Below, one piece after another: positions 34,655 to 45,010 of a stretch of 53,399 nucleotides of DNA. This stretch comes from Betaproteobacteria bacterium (GTDB taxonomy: Bacteria; Pseudomonadota; Gammaproteobacteria; Burkholderiales; SG8-39). The stretch spans positions 1 to 53,399 of the forward strand of contig CANIIA010000001.1 in assembly GCA_947467435.1 (NCBI GenBank). The letters are read 5' to 3'. The translations under genes and the position numbers were made by a program. How positions within the stretch are numbered: position 1 is the first letter of the stretch; every line of letters starts with the position of its first letter. The notes below the pieces were generated by a model, which had not been told where the DNA came from, made no database searches, and saw only the letters and a program-made list of their open reading frames with translations.

Positions 34655-35749
34655 TTAAACGTTAAAGCGAAAATGCATGACATCGCCATCTTGCACGATG
34701 TATTCCTTGCCTTCGACGCGCATCTTGCCGGCTTCTTTGGCGCCTTGTTCACCCTGTCCAGCGAGGTAATCTTTAAATGCAATCACTTCTGCACGGATAA
34801 AACCGCGCTCAAAATCGGTGTGAATTGCCGCGGCAGCTTGTGGCGCAGTTGCACCCACACGCACCGTCCATGCACGCACTTCTTTCACGCCAGCAGTGAA
34901 ATAAGTTTGCAAACCTAACAAGCCGTAACCACTACGAATCACTCGATTGAGCCCGGGTTCTTGCATGCCAATATCTGCGAGAAACACATCCTTATCTTCA
35001 TCGGCCAAGTCAGCAATCTGCGCTTCGAGTGCCGCACAAATGGCGACGACTGGTGCACCCTCTTTTGTTGCATACGCTTGTACCGCATCGAGCAAGGCAT
35101 TATTGCTGAAGCCTTTTTCATCGACATTTGCCACGTACATGGTGGGCTTCATGGTGAGCAAAAATAACGGCTTTAATACCGCGAGCTCTTCATCGCTCCA
35201 CGCCACCGAACGCACCGGCTGAGCCTGATCAAGAATGACGCGGGCTTTTTCTAACACGCCGTACACACGCGTGGCCTCTTTATCGGCACCAGACTTGGCG
35301 AGCTTAGCGATTTTGGCTTGTTGCTTTTCCACCGCCTGCAAATCTGCCAGTGCTAATTCGGTATGGATGGTTTCGATATCCGCGATGGGGTCTACCTTAC
35401 CGGCCACATGCACAATGTTGTCATCGTTAAAGCAACGCACCACATGCGCGATCGCATCGGTTTCGCGAATGTTGGCAAGAAACTGATTGCCTAACCCTTC
35501 GCCCTTTGATGCCCCGGCCACCAAGCCTGCGATATCGACAAACTCAACGGTGGCAGGCAATACGCGTTGCGGTTGCACGATGGCGGCCAGCTGCGCCAAT
35601 CGTGGATCGGGCACTTCCACAATCCCGACGTTGGGTTCGATGGTGCAAAACGGATAATTCTCTGCCGCAATGCCCGCTTTAGTGAGCGCATTAAACAGCG
35701 TTGATTTTCCAACGTTGGGGAGTCCGACGATGCCGCATTGCGTTGCCAT
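34655..35749 (-). CDS. ychF: Redox-regulated P-loop ATPase YchF
   Basis: YchF (OLA1 family) is an Obg-related protein that hydrolyses ATP and associates with ribosomes. The 364-residue protein has the P-loop 'GLPNVGKS' (9-16), '[20 protein letters not shown]' (G2/G3 region), the altered G4 region 'YVANVDE' that favours ATP, and a C-terminal TGS domain ending '[10 protein letters not shown]'. An AGGAA ribosome binding site precedes the ATG. It follows pth by 25 bp. Confidence 0.97.
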   Translation of the reverse strand: MATQCGIVGLPNVGKSTLFNALTKAGIAAENYPFCTIEPNVGIVEVPDPRLAQLAAIVQPQRVLPATVEFVDIAGLVAGASKGEGLGNQFLANIRETDAIAHVVRCFNDDNIVHVAGKVDPIADIETIHTELALADLQAVEKQQAKIAKLAKSGADKEATRVYGVLEKARVILDQAQPVRSVAWSDEELAVLKPLFLLTMKPTMYVANVDEKGFSNNALLDAVQAYATKEGAPVVAICAALEAQIADLADEDKDVFLADIGMQEPGLNRVIRSGYGLLGLQTYFTAGVKEVRAWTVRVGATAPQAAAAIHTDFERGFIRAEVIAFKDYLAGQGEQGAKEAGKMRVEGKEYIVQDGDVMHFRFNV

Positions 35750-35774
35750 GATGAGTTCCTGATCTTTGCTGTAC

Positions 35775-36383
35775 TTAAGGTGTCGCTGTTTTATTCGGTG
35801 TGACTGACTGGGTTGCGCTTGGGGTATGTAATTGATGCATCGCGCCTTGCAGATCTCCGGTCATAATTTGCGGCATCACCGCTAATGCGCGATCGATTGC
35901 CGCATCGATGGCTTCGCGCTCTTCTGCACGCGGCGTTCCTAACACATACCCATGCACCAAATCACGCGAACCCGGATGACCAATCCCCAAACGCAGGCGC
36001 CAATATTCTTGCGTGCCAAGCTGCGCGCTGATGTCTTTTAATCCGTTGTGCCCCCCCGAACCACCGCCCAACTTGAGCTTGACGACGCCGGGGACAAAAT
36101 CTAATTCATCATGCACAACCAACACTTGCTCTGGAATGATTTTAAAAAATCCCGCCAATGCACTTACCGCTTTACCGGAAAGATTCATATACGTCTCGGG
36201 CATCAGCAACCACACGCCAGCTGCGTCATCGCGCACAGCTAAGCCATGAAACCGCGACTCTTGCCGCAACGACAAGCCGCGTAACCGCGCCAATCGCTCA
36301 AGCAACCAAAAGCCCGCGTTATGCCGATCGGCATGATGCGCTTTGCCTGGGTTACCCAATCCAACGATTAAGCGAATGGTCAT
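35775..36383 (-). CDS. pth: Peptidyl-tRNA hydrolase
   Basis: Pth recycles tRNA from dropped-off peptidyl-tRNA. The 202-residue protein has 'IVGLGNPG' at 6-13, the catalytic His21 in 'DRHNAGF', the Asn of 'ETYMNLSG', 'VVHDELDF' with the active-site Asp, and '[12 protein letters not shown]'. The last 20 residues are a low-complexity Thr/Pro tail. It lies after the rplY terminator and before ychF. Confidence 0.97.
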   Translation of the reverse strand: MTIRLIVGLGNPGKAHHADRHNAGFWLLERLARLRGLSLRQESRFHGLAVRDDAAGVWLLMPETYMNLSGKAVSALAGFFKIIPEQVLVVHDELDFVPGVVKLKLGGGSGGHNGLKDISAQLGTQEYWRLRLGIGHPGSRDLVHGYVLGTPRAEEREAIDAAIDRALAVMPQIMTGDLQGAMHQLHTPSATQSVTPNKTATP

Positions 36384-36403
36384 GACAAAACAGATTCACG
36401 CGC

Positions 36404-36440
36404 AAAAAACAACGGCAAGGACGCCAGCGCCCTTGCCGTT
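36404..36440 (-). terminator. Terminator after rplY
   Basis: On the minus strand a 10-bp perfect stem (36431-36440 with 36411-36420) and a 10-nt loop are followed by G and T6 (36404-36409). It ends the prs-rplY transcript or reduces read-through into pth. Confidence 0.85.
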
Positions 36441-36459
36441 ATCTTGCGAAAGCTCAAAT

Positions 36460-37149
36460 TTACTTCTTGTCTTTCTTGTCGCCGCCTTTGTCAGCTGCTT
36501 TGTCATCTTTAGCAGCATCGGCTTGTTTGCTGGCCGGCACATCGGCAGCAGCTGGCGCCGTTTTTAATTCTTCCTCAGCTTGTGCAGCAGGCAAGGACAC
36601 GGTCGCAACTACGGGGTTGTCATTGCGATGGAGCACCGCCTCAACGCCTTTAGGCAAGGCAAGATCTTTCACGTGCACCGATTGACCAATGCTCGCTTTG
36701 GACATATCCACCTCAATATACTCAGGTAGATCATCGGGCAAGCAAGAGACTTGCAGATCGTTCATCACGTGGCTCACGATCGCGCCTTTGAACTTCACTG
36801 CTTCAGATAATTCGGCGTTCACAAAGTGCAGGGGCACGCGCATGTGAATTTTTTTGTCTTTCGAGACACGCTGAAAGTCGACGTGCTGCACTTGCATCTT
36901 AAACGGGTGCATATTCACTGCACGCAGTAGCACCGGCTGTTTGGTGCCCTCAAGATCAAGCGTCAGAATCGATGCGTGAAAGGATTCACGCGACAAGTTG
37001 TAGTACAGGTCTTTGTGGTCCAGTTCGATATTGACAGGATTGGTATCACCACCATAGATGATGCCAGGCACACGACCTGCGTTACGCAGACGGCGGCTCG
37101 CACCCGTTCCCTGCGCTGCGCGCTTTTTGGCGCTGATTTCGATTTTCAT
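36460..37149 (-). CDS. rplY: 50S ribosomal protein L25/Ctc
   Basis: L25 binds 5S rRNA. The 229-residue protein has the N-terminal L25 domain ('RLRNAGRVPGIIYGG', 'VQHVDFQRVSKDKKIHMRVPLHF') and a C-terminal Ctc/TL5 domain ('VSCLPDDLPEYIEVDMSKASIGQSVHVKDL'). It ends in an acidic and lysine-rich tail (about 200-229). The long Ctc-type form is common in Betaproteobacteria. AGGAGAAG precedes the ATG. Confidence 0.97.
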   Translation of the reverse strand: MKIEISAKKRAAQGTGASRRLRNAGRVPGIIYGGDTNPVNIELDHKDLYYNLSRESFHASILTLDLEGTKQPVLLRAVNMHPFKMQVQHVDFQRVSKDKKIHMRVPLHFVNAELSEAVKFKGAIVSHVMNDLQVSCLPDDLPEYIEVDMSKASIGQSVHVKDLALPKGVEAVLHRNDNPVVATVSLPAAQAEEELKTAPAAADVPASKQADAAKDDKAADKGGDKKDKK

Positions 37150-37216
37150 AGACTTCTCCTAGTGATGCCGCCCGATCCGCGACCAGACACAGACAGCTTT
37201 GCAAAAGGCGGGCACG

Positions 37217-38188
37217 CTATTCAATAAATAGCGAGCTCACCGACTCTTCGTTGTAGATACGCAAAATTGTTTCGGCCACCAAACCCGCCACCGACAACTG
37301 ACGAATACGACCACACGCACGCGCAGCTTCGCTCAGCGGAATGGTGTCGGTCACCACCAACTCATCAATGTCTGAGCTGGCGATACGTTCGATTGCTGCA
37401 CCGGAGAGCACCGGATGAGTACAGTAGGCCACGACTTTTTTAGCGCCTTGCTCTTTCAATACTTGCGCGGCTTTACATAGCGTGCCGGCCGTATCGACCA
37501 TGTCGTCCATGATCACGCAGGTACGACCAGAGACTTCACCAATAATGTTCATCACCTCAGACACATTTGCCTTAGGCCGACGTTTGTCGATGATGGCCAA
37601 ATCCGATTCCAGTCGCTTGGCCAACGCGCGAGCGCGCACCACACCACCTACATCGGGCGAAACCACCACCACGTCTTCGTAGCGCTGCTTCCATACATCA
37701 CCGAGCAACACGGGCGCAGCGTAAATGTTGTCGACGGGAATATCAAAAAATCCCTGAATCTGATCGGCATGTAGATCCATCGTGAGCACACGCGACACCC
37801 CGACCGCAGCCAACATATTGGCCACCACTTTTGCGCTAATCGCGACCCGCGCCGAACGCGGCCGGCGGTCTTGTCTGGCATAACCAAAGTAAGGAATCGC
37901 TGCAGAGACACGTGCAGCCGATGAACGCTTGAGCGCATCGACCATCACCAACAATTCCATCAGGCTGTCATTGGTCGGCGCACAGGTAGATTGCAAGACA
38001 AAGACGTCTTTACCGCGCACGTTTTCAAGAATCTCAACCATCACCTCGCCATCGGAAAACTTCCCCACGGTGGCACGGCCCAAACGAATATTTAAATGGC
38101 GTACCACATCCTGCGCCAGACGCGGATTCGCGTTGCCCGTAAAGACCATGAGATGGTCTAGTGCGCTCGAGGGTGCCAAATTGGCCAT
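37217..38188 (-). CDS. prs: Ribose-phosphate pyrophosphokinase
   Basis: Prs makes PRPP from ribose 5-phosphate and ATP for nucleotide, His and Trp synthesis. The 323-residue protein has '[13 protein letters not shown]', the flexible-loop region '[15 protein letters not shown]', '[17 protein letters not shown]' and the PRPP loop '[13 protein letters not shown]' (about 224-236). The N-terminus is about six residues longer than usual. A tRNA-Gln gene with its own terminator lies just upstream. Confidence 0.97.
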   Translation of the reverse strand: MANLAPSSALDHLMVFTGNANPRLAQDVVRHLNIRLGRATVGKFSDGEVMVEILENVRGKDVFVLQSTCAPTNDSLMELLVMVDALKRSSAARVSAAIPYFGYARQDRRPRSARVAISAKVVANMLAAVGVSRVLTMDLHADQIQGFFDIPVDNIYAAPVLLGDVWKQRYEDVVVVSPDVGGVVRARALAKRLESDLAIIDKRRPKANVSEVMNIIGEVSGRTCVIMDDMVDTAGTLCKAAQVLKEQGAKKVVAYCTHPVLSGAAIERIASSDIDELVVTDTIPLSEAARACGRIRQLSVAGLVAETILRIYNEESVSSLFIE

Positions 38189-38206
38189 ACGCGCTCACTT
38201 CTCCGA

Positions 38207-38234
38207 TAAAAAACATAGCCGCCCTAAGGCGGCT
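38207..38234 (-). terminator. Terminator of tRNA-Gln
   Basis: A seven-base perfect stem AGCCGCC/GGCGGCT (38217-38223 and 38228-38234) with a four-base loop is followed on the minus strand by ATG and then T-rich sequence (38207-38213). It lies 13 bp after the tRNA and ends just before the prs ribosome binding site. Confidence 0.75.
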
Positions 38235-38247
38235 CGCGGTGTGTCAC

Positions 38248-38324
38248 TGGCTGGGGAGGAAGGATTCGAACCTTCGCATGCCGGAATCAAAATCCGGTGC
38301 CTTAACCAGCTTGGCGACTCCCCA
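38248..38324 (-). tRNA. tRNA-Gln (anticodon TTG)
   Basis: The 77-nt sequence folds into a cloverleaf. The acceptor arm TGGGGAG pairs with CTCCCCA, the D-arm has CGCCAAGCTGGTTAAGGC, the anticodon loop is TTTTGAT, the T-arm has GGTTCGAATCC, and CCA is encoded. The U1-A72 pair is a known identity feature of bacterial tRNA-Gln. It sits between ispE and prs. Confidence 0.97.
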
Positions 38325-38363
38325 AAAATTTGCTGCAACTGCTTGCTGCAATAACGATGTGAC

Positions 38364-38400
38364 TTGGGGGGGTAAATATCTAGGATCTAGGGCCCCCCAA
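38364..38400. other. G-run/C-run inverted repeat between ispE and tRNA-Gln
   Basis: Arms TTGGGGGG (38364-38371) and CCCCCCAA (38393-38400) flank a 21-nt spacer that contains CTAG-ATC-type symmetry (about 38380-38390). No T-tract follows on either side. Two copies of the odd palindrome TTGCTGCAA lie nearby at 38330-38338 and 38343-38351. The role is unknown; it may be a processing or boundary structure for the ispE transcript. Confidence 0.4.
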
Positions 38401-38418
38401 ATCAACTTCTACTTCAAC

Positions 38419-39279
38419 TTAATCTTCCAACCACGCTCGCAAGGGGTGTTCTGCTAACCCTTGGGCGACAAACCCCAACATGTCCTTTGGTAACCGCGCA
38501 GCCAGCCCAGCGGCTTGTTCCAGCTGGTCAAACTGCGCAAACACACAACTTCCCGATCCGGTCATGCGCGCCTTGGCGCCATGTTGTTCCAGCCAGTTTA
38601 GATGCTGCGCAATGTCGGGATACAGCGCGGTCGCGACCGGCTGTAAATCGTTCCTGCCAAGACCCGGGAAAAAGGGCGGTATTTTGAGTGCTTTCGTATC
38701 GCGTGTCAACGCGGCAGAGGAGAAGATTTCCTTTGTGGATACCGATACTTGCGGGCGCAAGATGAGATAACTTGCCGCGGGTAAGATCAAGGCTTGCAAG
38801 CGCTCACCCACGCCCTCGCCAAGCGCATTCTGACCAAACACAAATAAGGGCACATCCGCCCCAAGCGTCAGCCCCAGCGCCATCAGCTCGGAGCGCTTTA
38901 AATCAAGCTGCCATAAGCGGTTCAACACCAGCAGCACCGTAGCGGCATTACTCGAGCCCCCACCCAAGCCACCGCCAATGGGGATGTGTTTGCGTAGCCC
39001 TAAATCCACGCCCAGCGCATCCGCAGTCGCGGCCCCGAAGCGTTGCCGTGCTACCCCCTGCAGTAACCGCGCGGCACGCACGCACAAGTCTTCGTCGACA
39101 CCCACCCCTGGGGTGGTGTCGACACGCTGGATCACGCCATCCGTGCGTAGCGCCACACCCACTTCGTCTTGCAAATCAACCAAGCGGAAAACAGTTTGTA
39201 GTAAGTGATAGCCGTCTTCACGTCGACCGAGTACGTGCAAAAACAAATTGAGTTTTGCGGGGGCTGGATACCACTGCAT
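38419..39279 (-). CDS. ispE: 4-diphosphocytidyl-2-C-methyl-D-erythritol kinase
   Basis: IspE phosphorylates CDP-methylerythritol in the MEP isoprenoid pathway. The protein has the GHMP-kinase features 'PAPAKLNLFLHVLGRREDGYH' (N-terminus), the ATP loop 'PIGGGLGGGSSNAATVL' (about 97-113) and a late 'MTGSGSCVFAQF'. I chose the ATG at 39279, which overlaps the lolB stop as TAATG; an ATG at 39291 adds four residues. LolB-IspE-Prs is a common betaproteobacterial order. Confidence 0.96.
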   Translation of the reverse strand: MQWYPAPAKLNLFLHVLGRREDGYHLLQTVFRLVDLQDEVGVALRTDGVIQRVDTTPGVGVDEDLCVRAARLLQGVARQRFGAATADALGVDLGLRKHIPIGGGLGGGSSNAATVLLVLNRLWQLDLKRSELMALGLTLGADVPLFVFGQNALGEGVGERLQALILPAASYLILRPQVSVSTKEIFSSAALTRDTKALKIPPFFPGLGRNDLQPVATALYPDIAQHLNWLEQHGAKARMTGSGSCVFAQFDQLEQAAGLAARLPKDMLGFVAQGLAEHPLRAWLED

Positions 39280-39845
39280 TAGCGTTTCCATTCGGAGATC
39301 GCTAAACGTAATTCGATCTCTGGTCGACTCACACGCAATCGCAGCGGTCGTCCTTGGTTGTCATACGCGCTGTACTCGATGCGCCATCCGGCTTGCGTGA
39401 GCGCGGTGGGACGACCGTATGCGTCGCGCTCAACAACGGCCTCACTAGAGGGACTAGGACGCGCTCGGACCCAATCGGAGAGCGCACTGAGTGGCACCGG
39501 AAAGCCCAAGATAGATTGAGTCAACGTGGCTGCATCCCGCGCTTGATGCACAGTGCCATCGGCGGCGGTGAGTTGTACGCCGCTTGGGTCTTCAATTAAT
39601 CGGGCAATGGTCGAACCCAGCGCAGAGGTAAACACCATCTCAGAATTTTTTTGACGATGTCGCCAAGCAACGTTGCCACTCACCGATTCATCACGCCAAC
39701 GCACAGCCATGCGGGCAGTGAGTTCAAACAGCACATCATCGGCACTGACTAACCATTCGATTTGCGCGCAGCCGGTCGCGAGCAGCGTGAACAAGGCTAC
39801 AAAGCCAACACGCCACAAGGATGTTCTAAGCAACAACACGCGCAT
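39279..39845 (-). CDS. lolB: Outer membrane lipoprotein LolB
   Basis: LolB accepts lipoproteins from LolA and inserts them in the outer membrane. The 188-residue precursor has a lipobox 'LATGC' with the lipid-modified Cys at about residue 26. The mature domain shows 'ARMAVRWRDESVSGNVAWRH' and 'ILGFPVPLSALSDWVRARP', typical of LolB. It is 6 bp after the TPR gene and overlaps ispE. Confidence 0.94.
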   Translation of the reverse strand: MRVLLLRTSLWRVGFVALFTLLATGCAQIEWLVSADDVLFELTARMAVRWRDESVSGNVAWRHRQKNSEMVFTSALGSTIARLIEDPSGVQLTAADGTVHQARDAATLTQSILGFPVPLSALSDWVRARPSPSSEAVVERDAYGRPTALTQAGWRIEYSAYDNQGRPLRLRVSRPEIELRLAISEWKR

Positions 39846-39851
39846 TCGCGC

Positions 39852-41645
39852 TTAAGGTTGAAAACGCTGCAGCGTTTTTTTCAGCGTATCGTTTTCGGGG
39901 CTGATCTTTAGAGACTCTTGCCAGATGCGCTTGGCTTCATCGCGCTGCCCACTCACCCACAGGACTTCGCCTAAATGCGCCCCGATTTCGCCATCTGGGC
40001 GTCCAGCAAACGCACGTTGTAAATGCTGTAACGCTTTACCGATCTCGCCTAAACGAAAGTACACCCATCCCAAACTATCCAAGATATAAAAATCATCCGG
40101 GGCGAGCTTGACTGCGCGCTCGATCAGCGATTTGGCCTCTGGCAAACGCAGGTTACGGTCGGCATAAGAATAACCAAGTGCGTTGAGCGCATGCGCATGA
40201 TCAGGACGTGCCGTTATTAATTTTTTTAGATTGGCTTCGAGCACATCAAACCGCTCAAGACGTTCGGCCACCAAGGCATGCTCGTAGAGCAATTCTGCTT
40301 GTTCGGGCTGCGCAGCCAATGCCTCGCCCAGCAAGGTAAAGGCTTCTTTGTGTTGCTGCGCATCGCGCAGCAATTGCGCCTCACCAATCAGCAATTGAAT
40401 TCGCTGCGCTTCTGAACCCGGCGCTGCGCGCAAAAACGCACGTGCTTGTTCTAGATTGCCCTGCTTTGCTTGCACGTGTGCATGCCGTAAACGAGAGGCA
40501 ACATATTGCGTACCACCGCTTACTTGTACATACCAACCTAACGCATCGGGATACGCTTTACGCTCCTCTGCGATTTGACCCAAGGTGTAACGCACGGTAT
40601 TGGGATCGCGCACACCCAGCTGTAACGCACGCTGTAATAACGTGTCTGCTAACGGGTAGTCGACCAGTTGCGCTGCGAGCAAACCACCGGCGAATTGCAA
40701 ATCTGCGCGCTCAGGAAAATCTTCTGCCAGGCGACGGATTTGACTAACGGCTTGCGAATTTTTTTCGTCGATCGCAAGTAAGCGCGCATAAGCCAAGCGC
40801 ACTTCACTACTTTTGGGCTGCGCTGCTAAATACGTTGCCAAACGCGCTTGCGCTTGCGCAACGTCGGTCCGTTGTAACAACTGCGCTTCGAGCAATGCGG
40901 GCGCTTCCCAATCTGGCTTTAAGCGCGCGGCTTCACGCACCGACTGTAGTGCTTGGGTGGTGTTGTCAGCGGCGGCGGCTGATTGCGCGACGGCGTAATG
41001 CGCTTGCGGTAAGTTTAAATAGGGTGCAGCTAAGCGACGCATCGCCACTAAGTTTGCTGCGCGATCTGGGTTGTTGGCTAACAAGCGAGGCAGCTGCATC
41101 AAACTATCTGCTGCGGGTGGATTACCTAAAGCCAGCAATTTTTCAATGAGTGGCACCGCCTCATCAATGCGGCGTTGACCAATTAACAACGCAGTCAAGG
41201 TTTGCAACGCGCCCACCGACGTCGGGTCGGTGTCATGCCATATCCGCGCTGCGTCGACCGCTAATTGGGGGGCTTGCGCATACCCGGCCACTTCCATGGC
41301 GCGACGTGCGACACGCGGATCGCGCGTCTTACGTGCTAAGTCGCCATAGGTTCGTGCGGCACTGGCGGCGTTGCCGCGTTGGATCGCGATTTCGCTCAGC
41401 AATAAATCATAGAGTAAGCTCGGCGAGAGATTGAGCGTCGGTAAACGCGCTGTAGCTGAGGCACGCTCTTCTGGAGTGACCTGAATCGGCGCCTCGATAT
41501 CCGCGTCATCGTCATCGTCTTCTGCCGGTGCAGATTGCGCGATTGCGCTCAGCGCAAATAAGCTCGCGCACACCAATAGCAACGCACGCAGCAACCATTG
41601 GCGTTGGCGTAAACCACAGACTTGAGAGCAAACAACAATCAACAT
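39852..41645 (-). CDS. Exported TPR-repeat protein
   Basis: This protein of about 597 residues has a signal peptide-like N-terminus ending 'ALSAIAQ' and an acidic patch of Asp residues. Many TPR repeats then cover the whole chain, such as 'ALNALGYSYADRNLRLPEAKSLIERAVKLAPDDFYILDSLGWVYFRLG' in parts. It resembles the TPR proteins that often precede lolB-ispE in Betaproteobacteria and probably serves as a scaffold in the periplasm. The start is uncertain: ATG at 41645 or 41675, both without a good ribosome binding site. Confidence 0.82.
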   Translation of the reverse strand: MLIVVCSQVCGLRQRQWLLRALLLVCASLFALSAIAQSAPAEDDDDDADIEAPIQVTPEERASATARLPTLNLSPSLLYDLLLSEIAIQRGNAASAARTYGDLARKTRDPRVARRAMEVAGYAQAPQLAVDAARIWHDTDPTSVGALQTLTALLIGQRRIDEAVPLIEKLLALGNPPAADSLMQLPRLLANNPDRAANLVAMRRLAAPYLNLPQAHYAVAQSAAAADNTTQALQSVREAARLKPDWEAPALLEAQLLQRTDVAQAQARLATYLAAQPKSSEVRLAYARLLAIDEKNSQAVSQIRRLAEDFPERADLQFAGGLLAAQLVDYPLADTLLQRALQLGVRDPNTVRYTLGQIAEERKAYPDALGWYVQVSGGTQYVASRLRHAHVQAKQGNLEQARAFLRAAPGSEAQRIQLLIGEAQLLRDAQQHKEAFTLLGEALAAQPEQAELLYEHALVAERLERFDVLEANLKKLITARPDHAHALNALGYSYADRNLRLPEAKSLIERAVKLAPDDFYILDSLGWVYFRLGEIGKALQHLQRAFAGRPDGEIGAHLGEVLWVSGQRDEAKRIWQESLKISPENDTLKKTLQRFQP

Positions 41646-41854
41646 GAAAGATCGCAAACCGCCGCAACGCGGCATTTAAACACTGACATTGACGGGCAAG
41701 CTGCACAGACAAACAACAGCACATAGCACGGCGCGCAGGATTGCCGACGCAGTGCCACGCGGGAGGGTCAGTTTAGGTATATTCAAGGATCCACACAAGC
41801 GCACGCATCCATGGGGGACACCATGGGGCCACACCCTGACCCGCCGACACATCT

Positions 41855-42667
41855 ATGCCCGAATTACCCGAAGTCGAAACAACCTGTCGCGGTATCTCCC
41901 CGCACCTGATCGGACAAACGATCACCGCGGTGCGTATTTTCCATCCCCGCTTGCGCTGGCCAATTCCTGACGAAGTGCACACCTTGGTTGGTCGTACGAT
42001 CCGCAGCATCACGCGGCGCGCAAAGTATCTGCTCATGGACTGCGAAACCGGACATCTCATTGTGCATCTCGGGATGTCAGGCAGCTTGCGTATCGTTGCT
42101 CCCGATGCGCCGCGCGGTAAGCACGACCATGTCGAAATACAAGTTGGCGCGCAGGTTCTGCGCTTGCGTGACCCACGGCGTTTTGGCGCGGTGTTGTGGA
42201 CTGAGCAACCTCCCCACACGCACCCCTTACTCGCGCATCTTGGCGTTGAGCCGTTAGATGCAGCCTTTGATGGCGCCTCGCTCTATGCGCAAACGCGCAA
42301 GGTCAACACGCCGATTAAATTATTTGTGATGGATGCCAAGCGTGTGGTGGGTGTGGGCAACATCTACGCAAGCGAAAGCCTATTTTTAGCTGGGATTGAT
42401 CCACGCACACGCGCTGGAAAATTATCTGCTGCGCGTTGTGAGCGCTTGGCCAAAGCCATTAAATCCGTGTTACGCGCCGCCATCAGTGCAGGCGGTTCGA
42501 GCTTGCGCGACTTTGTCGGCAGCGACGGTGCGTCGGGTTATTTTCAACTCAATTACCGCGCTTATGATCGCGCTGGCGCGCCGTGTCGAACCTGCGGTCA
42601 GCTGATTCGCCGGATCGTGATGGGACAACGTTCCACATTTTTTTGTTCGAAATGCCAAACGCGATAA
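41855..42667 (+). CDS. mutM: Formamidopyrimidine-DNA glycosylase
   Basis: MutM (Fpg) removes 8-oxoguanine from DNA. The 270-residue protein begins MPELPEVE with the catalytic Pro2 and Glu3. It has the beta-elimination Lys57 ('RRAKYLL'), the helix-two-turn-helix 'VVGVGNIYASESLF' and a C-terminal zinc finger with four cysteines in 'CRTCGQLIRRIVMGQRSTFFCSKC'. It diverges from the TPR gene across about 180-210 bp that hold a TATATT box near 41777 and no other feature I can support. Confidence 0.97.
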   Translation: MPELPEVETTCRGISPHLIGQTITAVRIFHPRLRWPIPDEVHTLVGRTIRSITRRAKYLLMDCETGHLIVHLGMSGSLRIVAPDAPRGKHDHVEIQVGAQVLRLRDPRRFGAVLWTEQPPHTHPLLAHLGVEPLDAAFDGASLYAQTRKVNTPIKLFVMDAKRVVGVGNIYASESLFLAGIDPRTRAGKLSAARCERLAKAIKSVLRAAISAGGSSLRDFVGSDGASGYFQLNYRAYDRAGAPCRTCGQLIRRIVMGQRSTFFCSKCQTR

Positions 42668-42708
42668 ACGTTGTGTGACTTGCGTGGCGTGACTGCGCTT
42701 GCGTATCG

Positions 42709-43753
<1,045 letters not shown>

Positions 43754-43811
43754 ACTCAACGAGGTATTGGTGGCGGTTTGCTAGAATAAGGATTGATCTT
43801 AGCGGCTTTCG

Positions 43812-44789
43812 ATGTCGCTGACCTCCATGTTCGGCCTGTTCAAAAAATCTCCCGAAGAAGATGCACGTTGGACCGCGCGACTCAAAGCGGGTTTGGCGCG
43901 CACACGTACGGCGCTTGGCGGCGGACTGAATACGTTACTGGGTCGTGGGCGTATCGACGATACGCTATACGAGGCGTTAGAGACTGCGCTGCTCACCGCT
44001 GATTGTGGCGTAGCAGCCACCCAAGCGGTACTCGATGCGCTGCGCGTGCGCGTACGTCAAACCGGCAGCACCGATGCCACACAAGTGCGCGCGATGCTCA
44101 AAGAAATTTTACTGGCCTACGTTCAGCCCCTCGAAGTCCCACTCGATCTTGGCGCACAACGCCCGTTCATCATGATGGTGGCTGGTGTCAATGGCACGGG
44201 TAAAACCACGTCGATCGGCAAGCTGGCGCGCTACTTTCAATCACACGACTTGCGTGTGCTGTTGGCCGCCGGCGACACCTTCCGCGCGGCCGCGCGCGAG
44301 CAACTGACCGAATGGGGAGCGCGCAATCAAGTCGACGTCATTGCACAACAATCTGGCGATGCTGCAGCCGTTATGTTTGATGCGGTGAACGCTGCGCGCG
44401 CACGCGACATCGACGTATTGATCGCAGATACTGCTGGGCGTTTGCCAACGCAACTGCATTTGATGGAAGAAATTCGCAAGATACGTCGCGTGATCCAAAA
44501 AGCGGAGCCCACCGCACCGCACGAAGTCTTGCTGGTGCTCGATGCCAACACGGGTCAAAACGCACTCGCCCAAGTGCAGGCCTTTGATCAGGCGATCGGG
44601 GTTACCGGCCTGATTCTCACCAAACTCGATGGCAGCGCACGCGGTGGCATCGTGGTTGCCTTAGCCCACGCCCGCGCCGCACAACCCCAGCGTCCTGGGC
44701 CTGCCCTACGTTTTATCGGGGTCGGCGAGGCAATCGACGACTTGCGGCCCTTTGTTGCCAAAGACTTTGTCGATGCGCTTTTAGAATAA
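43812..44789 (+). CDS. ftsY: Signal recognition particle receptor FtsY
   Basis: FtsY brings SRP-bound ribosomes to the inner membrane. The 325-residue protein has a very short acidic A region and then the NG domain: G1 'GVNGTGKTTSIGKLA', 'AAGDTFRAAAREQL', G3 'DTAGRLPTQ', G4 'TKLDGSARGG' and the closing 'FIGVGEAIDDLRPF'. The N-terminus carries 'FGLFKK', a likely amphipathic membrane-targeting helix. ATGs at 43812 and 43827 are both possible starts. Confidence 0.96.
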   Translation: MSLTSMFGLFKKSPEEDARWTARLKAGLARTRTALGGGLNTLLGRGRIDDTLYEALETALLTADCGVAATQAVLDALRVRVRQTGSTDATQVRAMLKEILLAYVQPLEVPLDLGAQRPFIMMVAGVNGTGKTTSIGKLARYFQSHDLRVLLAAGDTFRAAAREQLTEWGARNQVDVIAQQSGDAAAVMFDAVNAARARDIDVLIADTAGRLPTQLHLMEEIRKIRRVIQKAEPTAPHEVLLVLDANTGQNALAQVQAFDQAIGVTGLILTKLDGSARGGIVVALAHARAAQPQRPGPALRFIGVGEAIDDLRPFVAKDFVDALLE

Positions 44790-44837
44790 TCATAATAAAT
44801 CAGTAGGTTAAATACACACAGGAACTTTCATTTGCAT

Positions 44838-44864
44838 TTAGCACTCTGAGTCATAGAGTGCTAA
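44838..44864 (+). promoter_or_regulatory. CIRCE element (HrcA operator) upstream of rpoH
   Basis: The sequence is TTAGCACTC (44838-44846), nine bases, GAGTGCTAA (44856-44864). This is an exact match to the CIRCE consensus TTAGCACTC-N9-GAGTGCTAA, bound by the heat-shock repressor HrcA. It lies about 150 bp before the rpoH start codon. A TTGCAT (44832-44837) and a TAGAGT (44854-44859), 16 bp apart, could form a promoter under the operator; that is inference. Confidence 0.93.
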
Positions 44865-44937
44865 AATAGTTGCCCTAACGAAGCCTTATGCACTGCAGCA
44901 CCTACTGATTTCGCTGACGGGCTAAGCTTCCTCGAGT

Positions 44938-45000
44938 GGTTACCGAAGTTGGTTACTGAAGTTGCTTACTGACCTTGCTTACTGATTTTGCTTGCTTTGG
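44938..45000 (+). repeat. 13-bp tandem repeat in the rpoH leader
   Basis: Four 13-bp units, GGTTACCGAAGTT, GGTTACTGAAGTT, GCTTACTGACCTT and GCTTACTGATTTT, lie at 44938-44989, and a partial fifth follows to 45000. They end directly at the GGGAGA ribosome binding site of rpoH. The array probably lies in the untranslated leader and may affect RNA structure. Confidence 0.85.
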
Positions 45001-45010
45001 GAGATGACAC

